Of a stretch of 64,000 nt of DNA, positions 10,484 to 20,926 are shown piece by piece. The DNA lies in assembly GCA_009760855.2 (NCBI GenBank), contig WPIO01000026.1:2734001-2798000 (forward strand), written 5' to 3'. Position 1 is the stretch's first letter. Every line of letters begins with the position of its first letter. The notes under the pieces are model-generated. The model had not been told where the DNA came from and did no database searches. It saw only the letters and a program-made list of their open reading frames with translations. The position numbers and the translations under genes were made by a program. Source of the stretch: Cristatella mucedo. Lineage: Eukaryota > Bryozoa > Phylactolaemata > Cristatellidae.

Positions 10484-10648
10484 TGAGCCGTAATGGCTCA
10501 CTAGGTAAGGCGGTTGCTTTTCACGACCTCGGCCCCGAGGTCGTGGGCTCGAATCCTGCAGTGGGCGATCCTTTATCGCCACTGCAAGCGGTGGTGATAG
10601 CCGGAAAGGCTCTTCTGTCGCTATACAAAAGAGGCTGTTAAATCAGCT
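10484..10648 (+). mobile_element. SINE A, the most complete copy
   Basis: The A box reads TGGCTCACTAGGTAAGG (near 10494) and matches the Pol III consensus TRGYnnAnnnGG. The B box reads GGCTCGAATCC near 10547. The body then runs through GCAAGCGGTGGTGATAGCC and AAGGCTCTTCTGTCGCTATA to GAGGCTGTTAAATCAGCT, followed by an (ATTT)n tail. This copy defines the family and shows its tRNA origin. Confidence 0.85.
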
Positions 10649-10654
10649 AGCATT

Positions 10655-10672
10655 TATTTTATTTATTTATTC
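10655..10672 (-). promoter_or_regulatory. AATAAA cluster, possible polyadenylation signal from a SINE tail
   Basis: The (ATTT)n tail of the plus-strand SINE A copy reads AATAAATAAATAAAATAAA on the minus strand. It lies about 55-70 nt after the candidate stop codon at 10724. The sequence is clear; its use as a signal is inferred. Confidence 0.3.
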
Positions 10673-10723
10673 ATGACATTGCTCAGCTAATTCTATAAAG
10701 AAATTCCTGGGTCAAGAAAATCT

Positions 10724-10855
10724 TCACAATAGACTAAAAACGGTAGTCGGCAGATCAAAGCAGCTCAGAACAACAGTCTCCTTGATGCTTTGGGCAGAAC
10801 AGATTGCGCAGTCGTTGAAGAGTTCCAGTCCCCTCTTCCGGCTATTGGCATAGAC
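10724..10855 (-). CDS. Candidate terminal exon of the receptor gene
   Basis: On the minus strand an acceptor (TTGTTCCGTGGATGTACAG) is followed by 43 open codons beginning VYANSRKRGLELFNDC and a TGA at 10726-10724. AATAAA hexamers follow at about 10655-10672, so a polyadenylation site is available. The exon starts in phase 0, whereas the transmembrane exon upstream ends in phase 1. A further exon would be needed to join them, and I did not find one. No domain is recognised. The alternative is a chance open frame. Confidence 0.3.
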   Translation of the reverse strand, partial: VYANSRKRGLELFNDCAICSAQSIKETVVLSCFDLPTTVFSLL

Positions 10856-11736
10856 CTGTACATCCACGGAACAATTGAAGCATAATCGCTGGCTACATGG
10901 CTCAGCAGTGGCAAAATTTTACAAGCTAGAGCTACTGTGCTCTGGCACATATCGGATGAACCATTTTCTGCCAAAGGGGGAGGGGCAAAGATACGGGGGG
11001 GGGGGAAGGGGGAGGGGGTGTGGAGTTACTTTAGCACCACTCACTCAGGCCACTCACGCAGCTGAAGCAGAGTTAGCATCGCCACCTCGAACACTATATT
11101 CAAACACTGCATGAGTGACTGGACGAAGCTATGCTTGTTAATATCAGCTGTTCAGAGAAGGCTGCAAGTAGGAAGCAGCGGACGTCAATCGCAAGCTGCT
11201 CAATGCTACTCGGCCTTGCTGGCGGCCGTGAACTCGCTCCTACAAAGATGACTGGGCATCAGGCAGCTCATTGCCTTCGCCGGTGCTAATCTAAGAAAAA
11301 TTGAACGTAGATAAATAGTGGCCGATGGCCGATTGCCAAACTGCCGAACGGACACGTGGCCGCAAAAGGATCTTGTGAACTTGCAGGAGCGGCGGCGGCG
11401 GCCAGGCCAGGCCAGCCAGCGGAAGGCGAGCCAAACATAGTACGCAGTCGAATTCTAATTAGCACTGTCTAGTAGCCCAGCTGAGGAGGAGCAGCAGCAG
11501 CAGCTGCTGCACGAGGGCAGTGCCGAGACCGTCGAACCAGCAGCTCCTCCTCCTTCATTCTCCAAGCCCCCCCCCCCCCCCCGATTCCAATTGTTCTCCT
11601 CCTTGCTTTTTCCAATTGCTTCATTCCAATTCTCCTCCTCCTTCATTCTCCAAGCCCCGATTCCCTCCCCACTTATACCCGTGCAGGGCAAAAGCAGGGC
11701 AGCTAGCGTTTGGGCGACAGGCCGAGCGTTACTTAC
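10856..11736. other. Intron-like DNA with a G-rich tract and a C-rich tract
   Basis: No exon is supported. A G-rich run lies at 10976-11020 and a C run at 11567-11582. Short imperfect direct repeats of a CTCCTCCTTCATTCTCCAAGCC unit flank the C run (about 11546 and 11633). The proline- and glycine-rich open frames across this part are compositional. Confidence 0.5.
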
Positions 11737-11838
11737 TCGGCCGTATGCGTAGCATGTAAGCAGCGGTGAAGAGCAAGCCGACGCAAAGAAGAGAACCAGC
11801 GCCGACGCCGACCCACACGGCCGTGCTGTCACTGCTGC
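11737..11838 (-). CDS. Transmembrane exon of an Ig-like type I receptor gene
   Basis: On the minus strand a good acceptor (CACTGACTTTGCAG) and a consensus donor (GTAAGT) bound a 102-bp exon in phase 1 at both ends. It encodes SSDSTAVWVGVGAGSLL... continuing into an uninterrupted hydrophobic segment and the basic stop-transfer residues MLRIRP. This is a single-pass helix of about 22 residues with the positive charges on the cytoplasmic side. Spliced to the exon at 14533-14892, the codon G+GC gives Gly and the Ser/Thr-rich stalk runs straight into the membrane. The protein family cannot be named from this exon alone. Confidence 0.65.
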
Positions 11839-12690
11839 CTGCAAAGTCAGTGCGAATGTGCCGAGTCGAAGCAAAATGCATCAGGCAGTTGCCTAGCCAC
11901 CCTGGGGCATACAACAAACTCGGTGGCAGCAGCCGGTCGACAGAGCAGACGGCAGCTGCCCTGTATCTAAGTACATAAGTCCCTGTAAACTAAGCCGACC
12001 GCGAATAAATAAACAGACAGTGGCTTCTCTCGCGAATGCAGGATGTTGTGAGTACTTGTCGAGCCACTCCGGCAAGACAGATGGCTAGGCATTGAAATGG
12101 CGACCAGGCATGCCGTGGCAGGTCAATTAGGAAGACACCAGAGACACCAGCTAGCTCCGAGGCCGGAGAACGCCAACGTTCGGCCTCTATTTACAACTCC
12201 TATCCGACATGCACCGAGGCTACTACGAACTAACAACCGACAGAGGTTGGCTCGAACTCGGTCCTTGGGCCTGCTCAGATGGGCCCAGCAGAGCTGTCGG
12301 TCTGATTCCCTCAGGCTGGCTACCCGGTCTGTTGAATCAGTGGCCCCACTAGGCCGCAAGAAAGAGTTCCAGCAGCCACCAACGGTCCAGATTCGATAAA
12401 AGCTCTTGTGTTTCTCATCATTACTTCTAATAATTGGAGTGACTGCTGAGACGAAGTCATTATACAGGGGTTGCTGATAATGCTTAGGCTGGCGGTTATT
12501 GCCAGGCCCTAAATGTTGACCTCAGGTGGGCAAGGCTGGAAGTCACTTAAAAAAACACACAAGGTCACTTTGAAAATACCCAGCCTAAAGGTCGTCTGCT
12601 AGGGGATGGTAGGGGGGCTTGAGTTGCAGAAATTCAGGGAGCCAGACTTTGTATCCTTAATAACGATCCCATCAAATTGGCTTGCCAGCG
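11839..12690. other. Intron-like DNA, no supported feature
   Basis: Open frames of 60-100 codons occur on both strands around 11.9-12.4 kb, but none has splice sites and phase that fit the receptor gene, and none resembles a known domain. Confidence 0.35.
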
Positions 12691-12965
12691 TATCTTCTGC
12701 AGCATTTGTACAAATTCCTGTTGTCCTCTTCCAGAGTGACCTTTCACTGGACGACCACATCAGCTCCACAGTCAAGTCTGCCTACTTTCAGCTACACAGC
12801 ATTGCAAAAACTCGGGCCTGCTTAGACACAGCTACCATATCCAAGTTTAGTTTTGACATCCTTCCTTAACAGCACATGTAAAGTGGCCAGACATAGATCC
12901 AGTTCTCTCGAGGGGCTGCGCAAACATATTATTATTATTATTATCATTATTACTATTAAGCTAAG
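12690..12965 (+). mobile_element. LINE A 3' fragment with internal deletion
   Basis: Plus-strand reading gives VVLFQSDLSLDDHISSTVKS and AYFQLHSIAKTRACLD, the segment after the RT catalytic core. It then jumps to the 3' UTR (CTTCCTTAACAGCACATGTA), a divergent hairpin and an (ATT)n tail at 12930-12960. Most of the C-terminal coding region is deleted. Confidence 0.8.
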
Positions 12966-13084
12966 GATTTATTACTATTACCACAATTACCTCTCTTTAT
13001 ATTATTAGGTTGGGCAACACAGCCACTGACTTACTGTTGCCATTAATAATTTGACCGTGAAGAACACTTCGATCGAACTTAAGC

Positions 13085-13268
13085 AGCATGTTAAATAAAT
13101 ACTAGCTGATTTAACAGCATCTTTTTGTATAGCGACAGAAGAGCCTTTTACGGCTGTCACCACCGGTTGCAGTGACGATTAAGGATCGCCAACATAAGGA
13201 TTCGAACCCACGACCTCGGGGCCGAGATCGTGAAAAGCAACCGCCTTACCTAGTGAGCCATTACGAAT
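13085..13268 (-). mobile_element. SINE A
   Basis: The minus strand reads TAATGGCTCACTAGGTAAGG (A box), a B box GGGTTCGAATCC (near 13200) and the AAGGCTCTTCTGTCGCTATA...TAAATCAGCT tail. Almost the whole element is present. Confidence 0.8.
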
Positions 13269-13282
13269 GACTAAGCATCGGT

Positions 13283-13925
13283 TTGGTGCCCTAAAAGAAG
13301 TCTAGTCCTTTGTCTAGGTACTAAACAAATTCTGGAAAGGAAGCATGCTAATCAGTTAATACCCACAATGGTTAATTGGTAAATGCCCATAATCAGCATG
13401 CAATGCCTTGAAAAGGACAATGCATGCGAACGGAGCAAACATTGCAAGGAACAGCTTGCAGTGTTCTTTTTCAACGTCTCCAAGTCCTGGTAAGGAATGT
13501 CGCGACGTCAGTCGAGAGCAAATCCAAGGTTTTGGAAGCACACGAACTGCTCCCACGTTCGCCAAAGGATGTGAGTTTGTTCGAGTCACAGCTAAACGGC
13601 TTGACTCGGACGATCAGGTAGTACGATAAAAAAGCCAAATTACAAAGTATTTCTGGTAGGTAGGCAAGAGGAGCAAGAGAATGAAGGAGCCCGAAAGTGA
13701 GTGACAGAATCTTGAAGTTGATGTACTGTTTAGTGGGAAACGTGTATGGGAGTTACGGCATTCCAAACATAACAGGCCCGGCCACGACTTGGTTAACTGC
13801 AGAACTTTGCACCCATTCTAAGCATTCGATTGCACCGGTAGGAGGACCAGCGAGTAGTGAGTTTCAGGAGTCTCGATAAAATGTGGCAAGCGCACGGACC
13901 AACTTAAACTGTGGAATCTATTCCC
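13283..13925 (-). mobile_element. LINE A, old 3' copy
   Basis: The top strand begins with a degenerate LINE A hairpin (GTGCCCTAAAAGAAGTCTAG...GTCTAGGTACTAAAC). It continues through sequence matching the C-terminal ORF2 region in reverse (for example CGATCAGGTAGTACGAT and TGGACCAACTT-like blocks). Multiple frameshifts show it is old. It lies in an intron of the receptor gene. Confidence 0.7.
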
Positions 13926-14532
13926 ATGGATACTTACAGAGACTTCCTCAGCAAAGAGGCCTGGTGCTGAGAGTAGGATCCTGCGTTTGTTTGAAATATG
14001 TAAGCAAATGTTTATCGGGAAAGGCTTCTCGAGATAGCCTACTAACAGCTCCTGGAGCCGGTGGCCACAGGTTAGTCACTGAGGATTCATCGCGGCTCAT
14101 AGTTCAGGAGCAGGATGCTGGCTGCTGATGCTCTTCTAAGACTATACATGGGAGGAAGCTTAACCAGCCGACCCTTACTTTAATTGGATGGAAAGTAAAC
14201 GAGATTATCGGACTAAAACAGTATAGCAGAAGAACTATATAATCAAATATGCCCTTTTTAATAGAAAAATCTACAAAGCAATCTGCAACAGTTTCATGTT
14301 TTAGCCATACGGTATAAACAATAGCTGCCTACCAGCACAGGTCGAGGTCATTGCCCACTGGTTCCGGCCTGCTTCTTGTGATCCTTGGACCTTGAGAATG
14401 AAACCTTGCTAGTCTGGACGATAGCGCTTACAAAGGGGAAAAGGCTGCTTGACTAATCACCAATTGCAGGCGTCTGAGAAATGTTAAAGTTAAAGCTATT
14501 TGAGGCCATCACAGCTGAAGTCAAGGTCTTAC
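13926..14532. other. Intron-like DNA, no supported feature
   Basis: An 81-codon plus frame (13883-14128) crosses the end of the LINE copy and is not a gene candidate. Nothing else is recognised. Confidence 0.35.
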
Positions 14533-14892
14533 CGGTGATGGTGCCACTCGGCACAGCCGATCGATAACTCGAGCAGCACTGGTCCATTGTGGCCAGTGCC
14601 TTGGTTTCGGTTGCAGTGGTAGTGGTGGTGTTAGTCGCCGTCGTAGGCTGCTCGATTACTTCAATCACCGTCGCGGGCGATGTCACCTCCGCGAGGCCGT
14701 TCGAAGCTCGGGCAGTGCATCGCACAGACCCCGCGGGCAGTGGCGGCGAGAGAGTGAAAGCCGCCGCAGCGCACGTGGCCACTGGCGAGCCGTTGCACTC
14801 TTCGGGCTTCATCTGCCCGAGTGACAGACTCGAGAGATCGGCGAAAGTGCCTAAATCGCGCGGCGGTTCGATGGCACTCATCGTACCGATGT
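14533..14892 (-). CDS. Ig-like domain half plus Thr-rich stalk exon of the receptor gene
   Basis: A minus-strand acceptor (CATTTGCTGTGCAG) and donor (G|GTAAGA) bound a 360-bp exon in phase 1 at both ends. It is open throughout and GC-richer than its surroundings. The first part carries a stretch with EECNGSPVATC, then AGSVRCTARASNGLAEVTSP and ATVIEVIEQ. The spacing and the 'V.C.A.ASNG' strand look like the F-G end of an Ig-like fold. A run rich in Thr (PTTATNTTTTTATETK) follows and suggests an O-glycosylated stalk, then a short Cys pair. The next exon is the transmembrane helix. Splicing of the codon G+AC from the exon upstream gives Asp. Confidence 0.6.
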
Positions 14893-16224
14893 CTGCACAG
14901 CAAATGTACCAGCTCAGCGACGAGAGGCACGAAGTGACGAGAGGACGAGCGACAGGCACCACGAGCGATCACATGTGAATAACCCCTTGACGAATCGCCG
15001 AGTGGAAGTTGAGCTAGTACTTAGCTCGTACCGGAAGCACTAAGGGAAGGACACACAGCCAGCGATCGGCAGGGTGTATCCCACGATGCACCCTGCCGAT
15101 CTTGACTTATAGAAATGATGCATTCTCTCTGCAAGGGGCTGTACGAATAATTTTTTTTTCATCGCTGAAGCGAACGAGAACACAGTCAAGACTCGGCGGG
15201 ATCAGACCTGCTGTGGTGATCGTGTTCTAGGTGTGCTGAGCTGAAGTAGCATTACCATTTCCGTCATGCAGCATGTTTAGCTAGTTGCTACCCATTGGCC
15301 GATTTACTAAGCTGCAATTACTTTGACGTGGCACTGCTCTCCATGACAGCTGCCATGCAGAATAGCAATACATTTCGCAGGCATCGCATTTGCCACCGTA
15401 TCTAGCCACCTTACTTCACCAGCCTGTACACTTCTACTGCGCTGAATTGGGCAGTTGCAGGGACACAGCGTGGGGGGGAGGTACATTCCTTTGTTTTACC
15501 AACTTATGAATGTCTTTTTTGATCATTCACGAAAAGATCAACTTTGGACCGCCGGTCCATACAACTCCACTCCAGTTGTCTTGTACATAGTAGGCACGGT
15601 ATCTGGCTTATCAGAGGTGGTCTTTTAAGCGTTACACTGAAAGCATAGCCTTGGCTTAGCGAGCCCCTCAACAAGCCATGCATAGAAATTAAACCATGCA
15701 CTGTCTCTACAATTCTGATCGAAGTGGTAGTAATCGCCAGCCACCGAGACAACTCACAGAGTGACAACTTCTGCTGATGAAGAGTTTTTACTTTTAGGTT
15801 AAAGTTGAAAGCCATCGTGCCGGGTTATCTTACTTGAGAAATACAATTTCAGTCTACAAGCAATACTTCCGAGTTTCAATTTTTTTATTCAGATTGTAAC
15901 TCACCACTCTACGGCTGATTTCCATGCAAAGTGATAACAAAAAATACCGTTAGCTTGAGCCCATTTCAGGCATGGTCTGGAATCATTCGTTCGTGACACC
16001 GTCAAGTGGTAACTACCAAGGTATGTCGGGCGTTTTGCCGAAATGAGCCGAAAAAAGCCTGCTCTCAATCAGTGGTTAGGGAACCCCCTCCATGCTCACA
16101 GCGAGAGCACAGACATGAAAGAGCTCGCATGCAGCAAGATGTTACAAAATGCAATCCGGTAAGCATGAAGAAATGCCATTTTTAACTCACAGCAACCACG
16201 TGATTGCTTGCAGTTTTAAAATGT
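14893..16224. other. Intron-like DNA containing a perfect hairpin
   Basis: No exon is supported. A 103-codon minus frame (15504-15815) lacks fitting splice sites. The one notable structure is the inverted repeat at 15064-15101, listed separately. Confidence 0.35.
15064..15101. repeat. Perfect 13-bp inverted repeat with 12-nt loop
   Basis: GATCGGCAGGGTG at 15064-15076 and its exact complement CACCCTGCCGATC at 15089-15101 surround a loop of TATCCCACGATG. It could be the remains of a foldback element or a small palindrome; no second copy was seen in the window. Confidence 0.8.
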
Positions 16225-17033
16225 ATAATAATAATATAATAATAATAATGCACTTGATAAAGCACCCTCAGAGAACTCAATCTCGTTTTAGGCGCTTTAC
16301 ATTTGCTGCAAAGGAAAATGCAATTGAATGGTGAGTAATATCATGCTTGATAAACAAACAAAATGAATAACATGGTTAGGGGTGACATGCAAAGGGTCAG
16401 CATGCAAATGTGGTTAGTGGCAGCATGCACAGTATCAGCACCCATAAGCACATCAAGGACGAATCACAGGGGCCCACTAAATGCTGTCCTAAATAGGTGT
16501 GTTTTCAAGTTCTTTTTAAATGTGGTCGAATCAGGGGATGTTCTGACGCAAGTCGGGAGGGAGTTCCAGGCTTTGGGAGCATACGAACTAAATGCACGGT
16601 CTCCAAAAGATTTGAGGTTTTTACGACGTATTTGTAGACTGTTAGATTCCGAAAAGTGGGTGGTACGCTGCTTGGCCTGGTGGGGAAGTAGATCTGAGAG
16701 ATAGGCTAGAGCCAAAGAATGGAGTGACCTAAAAGTGAGCGACAAAACCTTGAAGTCAATCCGCTGCTTGACTGGTAGCCAGTGCAGGTCGGCGAGAAGT
16801 GGTGTGATGTGACAACTGCGACGTTCACGACAGACAAGCCTAGCTGCGGAGTTTTGTACCAGCTGCAATCACCTGATCGCACATGGCGGTAGGCCAGTAA
16901 GCAGTGAGTTGCAGAAGTCGAGACGGGATGTCACGAATGCATGGACCAACTTGGACGTGGTATCCTTATCTAAACAAGCCCGAATTTTAGCAATGTTATG
17001 AAGCTGAAAGTAGGCAGATTTGACTGTGGATGT
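16225..17033 (-). mobile_element. LINE A, 5'-truncated copy
   Basis: The (ATT)n tail (16227-16250 on the top strand) and the hairpin (CTTGATAAAGCACCCTC...TAGGCGCTTTACATTTG) are followed by the ORF2 C-terminus read in reverse. The 134-codon minus frame 16464-16868 contains RLVCRERRSCHITPLLADLH and ends in a short FSGPL. The truncation point lies near GACTGTGGA at 17033. Confidence 0.9.
16464..16868 (-). pseudogene. LINE A ORF2 C-terminal fragment
   Basis: This open segment encodes the region downstream of the reverse-transcriptase core. It has the conserved HWLPVKQRIDFKVLSLTFRS, AYLSDLLPHQAK and AWNSLPTCVRTSPDSTTFKK blocks found in CR1/L2-like elements. The RT domain itself is missing, so it cannot encode an active enzyme. 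Confidence 0.85.
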
Positions 17034-17309
17034 ATAACGTGCTAGCTGCAGGCAACAGCTATTCCACTTTGGTTGCAGTGGTCACATTTTAATGGACCTG
17101 TTGGCTGACCGTAGATCTCCAACTAAGAATAAACATTTTAATTTCAGTAGTTGAAAAAGACTTTCCGAGAAAGTTCTAATGAAACTATTTTATATCTACA
17201 TTTACAACATTAATGAAACACTTTCTACAGACAATAGCAGGAGGGGATCACTAAAGATGTAATCAATAAAGATGGAAAATATCAATATCCAACCATACAG
17301 ACCAAGGGT
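17034..17309. other. Unassigned spacer
   Basis: No repeat or exon recognised between the LINE A truncation point and the (GA)n tract. Confidence 0.3.
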
Positions 17310-17575
<266 letters not shown>

Positions 17576-18414
17576 ACTGACTACAAACATATCGCCACTC
17601 CATTCACAGCTTTTTTGATAAGTCGTATCTACATGGCAGAATTAAACGACGATGCTTCAAAAGAATTATAATTCGGCATTGCCTATATGGAATGATTCAT
17701 TTGCTGATCGTAAAATAACCAAAAAGGCAATATATCAAAAGTCAACTTAAATTTGGCTACTGACACGTCGGGAATGAAAAGGCTAAAGTTTCTTCCGAGA
17801 AGTGCCTATAGTCTTTTAAGCTGTCTAACTCAATATCTGTATGCTGTCCGGCTTTTTGGTTGAATGGTCACCTTCTTGATTCTGAAGTCTGTCCAACGGG
17901 TTACCAACATCCGTCTCTTACGTCAACTTTGAAGTTCTTTCCTGCATAAACAATTTTCAATAGTTGTGAGATTGCTACATTTTATTCAGTGTTAATTGAA
18001 GCCATTCGAATGCCTACATTTTATTCAGTGTTCATTGAAGCCATTCGAATGCCTACTGTAGCATGATAAATTATTACACTTTCTAGCACATTTAATCTAG
18101 CACAAAACATATAATTGCCGTACCCGGGGATGCCTTTGACAACCGGTCTGACTCGTTGGCTAACGAGTGAATGCACCAGGAAAGCTTCGAGGAGATTGGG
18201 AAACCATGCTAGCACATGCCAGTACTTGGGATTAGCTCACGATGGTGCACAACATAATTAGGCTAAATTGTATGAGTCGAGAACTCTTTTAAGTTTTCTC
18301 TACCGGGACCAGTGGTAGCCGGTTTTGGCGTTGCACAGCAGTGAAAGACATGGCTAAAGTTTAGGCGGTCCACATTGGAATAGGTCGGCGATATTCAGGT
18401 GATTGACGACTCAC
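17576..18414. other. Intron-like DNA with a 38-bp tandem duplication
   Basis: Two direct copies of a CTACATTTTATTCAGTGTT...CATTCGAAT unit lie at about 17975-18011 and 18013-18050, differing by a single base. Otherwise no feature is supported. Confidence 0.6.
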
Positions 18415-18570
18415 CTACTGTGCTATTCATTCTGATTGTACCACTGCAATCAAGATGGATCGCCACTGGCAACGGGTATCCGGTCACGATATAAAGAAGG
18501 GTCACGTTGTCCAGGGTGGGTGATATGGTTGAATCCGAAGGTATTCTTGCAAACTGCAGATCAACAGCAC
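18415..18570 (-). CDS. Ig-like domain N-terminal exon of the receptor gene
   Basis: On the minus strand a strong acceptor (CACTGTTCACCTCTGCAG) and a GTGAGT donor bound a 156-bp exon in phase 1 at both ends. The peptide begins AVDLQFARIPSDSTISP and contains NVTLLYIVTGYPLPVAIHLD followed by CSGTIRMNSTV. The 'VTL...V.GYP.P' pattern resembles the B-C strands of an Ig-like domain. The usual first cysteine is replaced by Leu-Tyr, and NVT and NST are possible N-glycosylation sites. The next exon (14533-14892) supplies the F-G strands, so one domain may be split over the two exons. Confidence 0.6.
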
Positions 18571-18849
18571 CTGCAGAGGTGAACAGTGGCCAGCTGAGAA
18601 ATGTTGCTATTGACATTTTAACATCAAGAACCGTATGTAAACAGATGCAAATGTGTTGAAGGCCACAAGACCGAGGGGCGACCAAAGCAGTGCAGTCCGT
18701 TTAAATAGACGATAAGACTGCAAAAGTACGAACAGCTCTGGATATCTTTACTGGAAGGCAAGAACAAGAGAAAGGAAGTGGCATCCGGGAAAGCGCTGAA
18801 ATTGCGCCTCTGTCCTAACATCCAAAGATCTTCTAGATGAATTAATCAT
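18571..18849. other. Intron spacer
   Basis: Nothing is recognised between this exon's acceptor and the LINE A copy that follows. Confidence 0.3.
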
Positions 18850-19880
18850 TAAATTATCGCAAAATAAGAATCAAATCTTTTTATGCGGATGACACGTGGC
18901 CGTACTTGTGCTTGGATGCCTCCTTGCCTTCCAGCACGTCTCAAACCCTCTCAATTCCATTGCCGCACATATTGCTGACGTTTGCACTTGGATTGGAGCA
19001 AGCCTTCTGAAATTGAATGACCGTAATGCCAATTTACTAGGTTTGACAGAGGCTAGCACTACCCAGATTTTAGAAAACCTATCCATCAAAATGGACTCAA
19101 CCAGTATATATCTTCTTGAGTCAGCACGAAATTTCGACGTCCTGTCCAAATGTGACCTTTTTCTAGACGACCACTCAAGTCTTCCTACTTTCACCAAAGG
19201 GACCTTGCTAAAATTTTAGTCTGCCCAGACAGAGTTACAACATCCATGTTGATCCACGCATTTGTGAAATCAAATCTCAACTTCTGGGACTCACTATTTG
19301 CAGGTCTTCCTGCCTGCCCAATAAGATGCTTGCAGTTAGCAAACAATTCTGCTAAGCTTATCTCACACGAATGTCGCAATTTCCTCACTATATCCCTTTT
19401 CTCCAATCTACACCGGCTTTCGAATCAAGTTTATAGCTTTATCACCACGGTTAGAGGCCTTCATTCTTTTGCATCGGCCTGTCTACCAGATTCACTTCCC
19501 AACCAGGCTATACACCTTACCCCAGCTCTTCTGACTCAAGCCGCTTGGCTAGGCCTCGAATTGACCTCAAATCCTATGGAATACTGTGCATGTAGTTTGA
19601 ATGCACTCAAAGCCTGGAACCCATTCCCGATAGACGTCGCGACATTCATCACTGACTTGACATTTAAAAAGAAGAGAAAAGCGCCAGTCCTCACAGCATT
19701 TGCTTGGTCCATGTGCTTTTGTCTTTTGTGTGCTTCCGCGTGCAGATGCTACATAATAATGCACGCAAGTTATTACTACTCAATTGACAATGCTTCCTTT
19801 AGAGCATAAACCAAGTTCATAGAAAGCAGCTTATTTTCCCTTAGGGTGCTCTAAGAATGTTCACTGGTAATATTATTATA
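18850..19880 (+). mobile_element. LINE A, old divergent copy
   Basis: The plus strand begins at the RT catalytic region (FYADDTWPYLCLDA with one frame change), then ALQF-like, HIADVCTWIGASLLKLND and SKCDLFLDDHSSLP blocks. It continues through a C-terminal part (CSLNALKAWNPFPIDVATFI) and ends with a degenerate hairpin and ATTATTATA at about 19870. It differs strongly from the younger copies and belongs with 12690 and 42693 by its 3' UTR, so it represents an older subfamily. Confidence 0.85.
18896..19809 (+). pseudogene. Broken LINE A ORF2 (RT core to C-terminus)
   Basis: Two open segments (18896-19219 and 19246-19809) in different frames together cover the LINE A ORF2 from just after the catalytic Asp-Asp to the C-terminus. 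A frameshift and stop separate them near 19220. No intact enzyme is possible. Confidence 0.75.
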
Positions 19881-20332
19881 CTAAGCTGATAAGTCTGTCT
19901 TTCGGGTTAAACAGATCATGGCAGTACACGAGCATTAAATCTGCACGCTTTTTTCTTTTACTGACGAAAATAGGTCTACAGTACTGATTAACCGAGCTAG
20001 AAATTTGATCAATATAAAACGGGACCCGCGACGTGCCTTTTCATGCGGTTTCCATCCATCCCGTCCAGAGCCCGATGGCGATAGTGGCAGTGCAGCTCTC
20101 TCTCGCCACTCTTTCATTGAACAAAGCTTTGCCCACTGTCTCGATCTGTTACTCTGAGCATCGAGGATCCGGTTGAATTAAGTTCCTCGTACAGCAGAGT
20201 GCTTGATTAAAGGGCAATTGTTTTGAACAAGGGGACTCCATGTAACAGTAACCTGCGATGCAAGCCACTCCGATGGAGCTCTGCAGAGCATCGTTCGTTT
20301 TAAAGGGCAGCCAGCTCTGTGAGCTGCCATGA

Positions 20333-20367
<35 letters not shown>

Positions 20368-20695
20368 TGTCTCTCTCTGTCTCTCTCTCTCTCTGTCTCT
20401 CTGTCTCTCTCTCTGTCTCTCTCTCTCTCTCTCTCTGACTGACTGACTGTAAAAAAGAAAGCGCTAATTGTTAATGACCTCACAACTGCAGCTTGCATAA
20501 TCGTATACAGTTAGAGTCTAATATGGAAGTAAATGCACTTTCGACATGCGACATTTTGACTCAGTTCAGGAGCAGATAAAGATCGAAAATCTGCAAAACG
20601 TGGGCAGTAATGCTTTAGGGATGGAGATATATGCTGCATTTTGTTAACCAGGAGACGGCTGCAGCACAGAAGAGCCGGTACAGGTACATACTTAC
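19881..20695. other. Intron-like DNA with a (CT)n tract
   Basis: A (CT)n/CTGT microsatellite occupies about 20331-20442. The flanks hold no recognised repeat or exon. Confidence 0.6.
20331..20442. repeat. (CT)n/(CTGT) microsatellite
   Basis: About 110 bp of CT dinucleotides with interspersed CTGT units; it encodes only Arg-Glu repeats by artefact on the minus strand. Confidence 0.95.
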
Positions 20696-20926
20696 GATTT
20701 ACTTGGATGCAGAAGGTCTTGTTAGGCTTGAAGAGATCGTATATTGCCTTTACTTCATACAGCCATTGCTTTGGTAGGACGTCAGCTGGTTTTGTAGCAT
20801 TGCACACATAAGTGCATGTTCCCCTGCCCTCAGCTTTTGGACATCCAACGATGCCATATCCATTTTCACGAACCATGAGGCTGAGAGTATCCTTCCGGAA
20901 TGAAATAAAGTAGCAGCTGGTGCTGG
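20696..20926 (-). CDS. Cys-rich Ig-like exon of the receptor gene
   Basis: A minus-strand acceptor (TTATTGATTGTTCCCTGAG) and a strong donor (C|GTAAGTATG) bound a 231-bp exon in phase 1 at both ends. The open peptide contains CYFISFRKDTLSLMVRENGY, then GCPKAEGRGTCTYVCNATKP and later KTFCIQVN. The 'G.CTYVCNAT' segment resembles the F strand of an Ig-like domain, NAT and NKT are possible N-glycosylation sites, and five or six cysteines suggest disulphides in a secreted region. It splices in frame (C+GT gives Arg) to 18415-18570. A second internal acceptor (ATACTCTCAG) would give a shorter exon in another phase. Confidence 0.5.

Noticed and set aside
10484-10560. A true tRNA gene
   Set aside because: A and B boxes are present, but the sequence cannot form a full cloverleaf and is attached to a SINE body and tail; it is a tRNA-derived SINE head. 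The same applies to the other SINE heads.
11455-11874. A 139-codon minus-strand protein
   Set aside because: It mixes an out-of-frame reading of the transmembrane exon with low-complexity intron sequence; the exon's correct frame is a different one.
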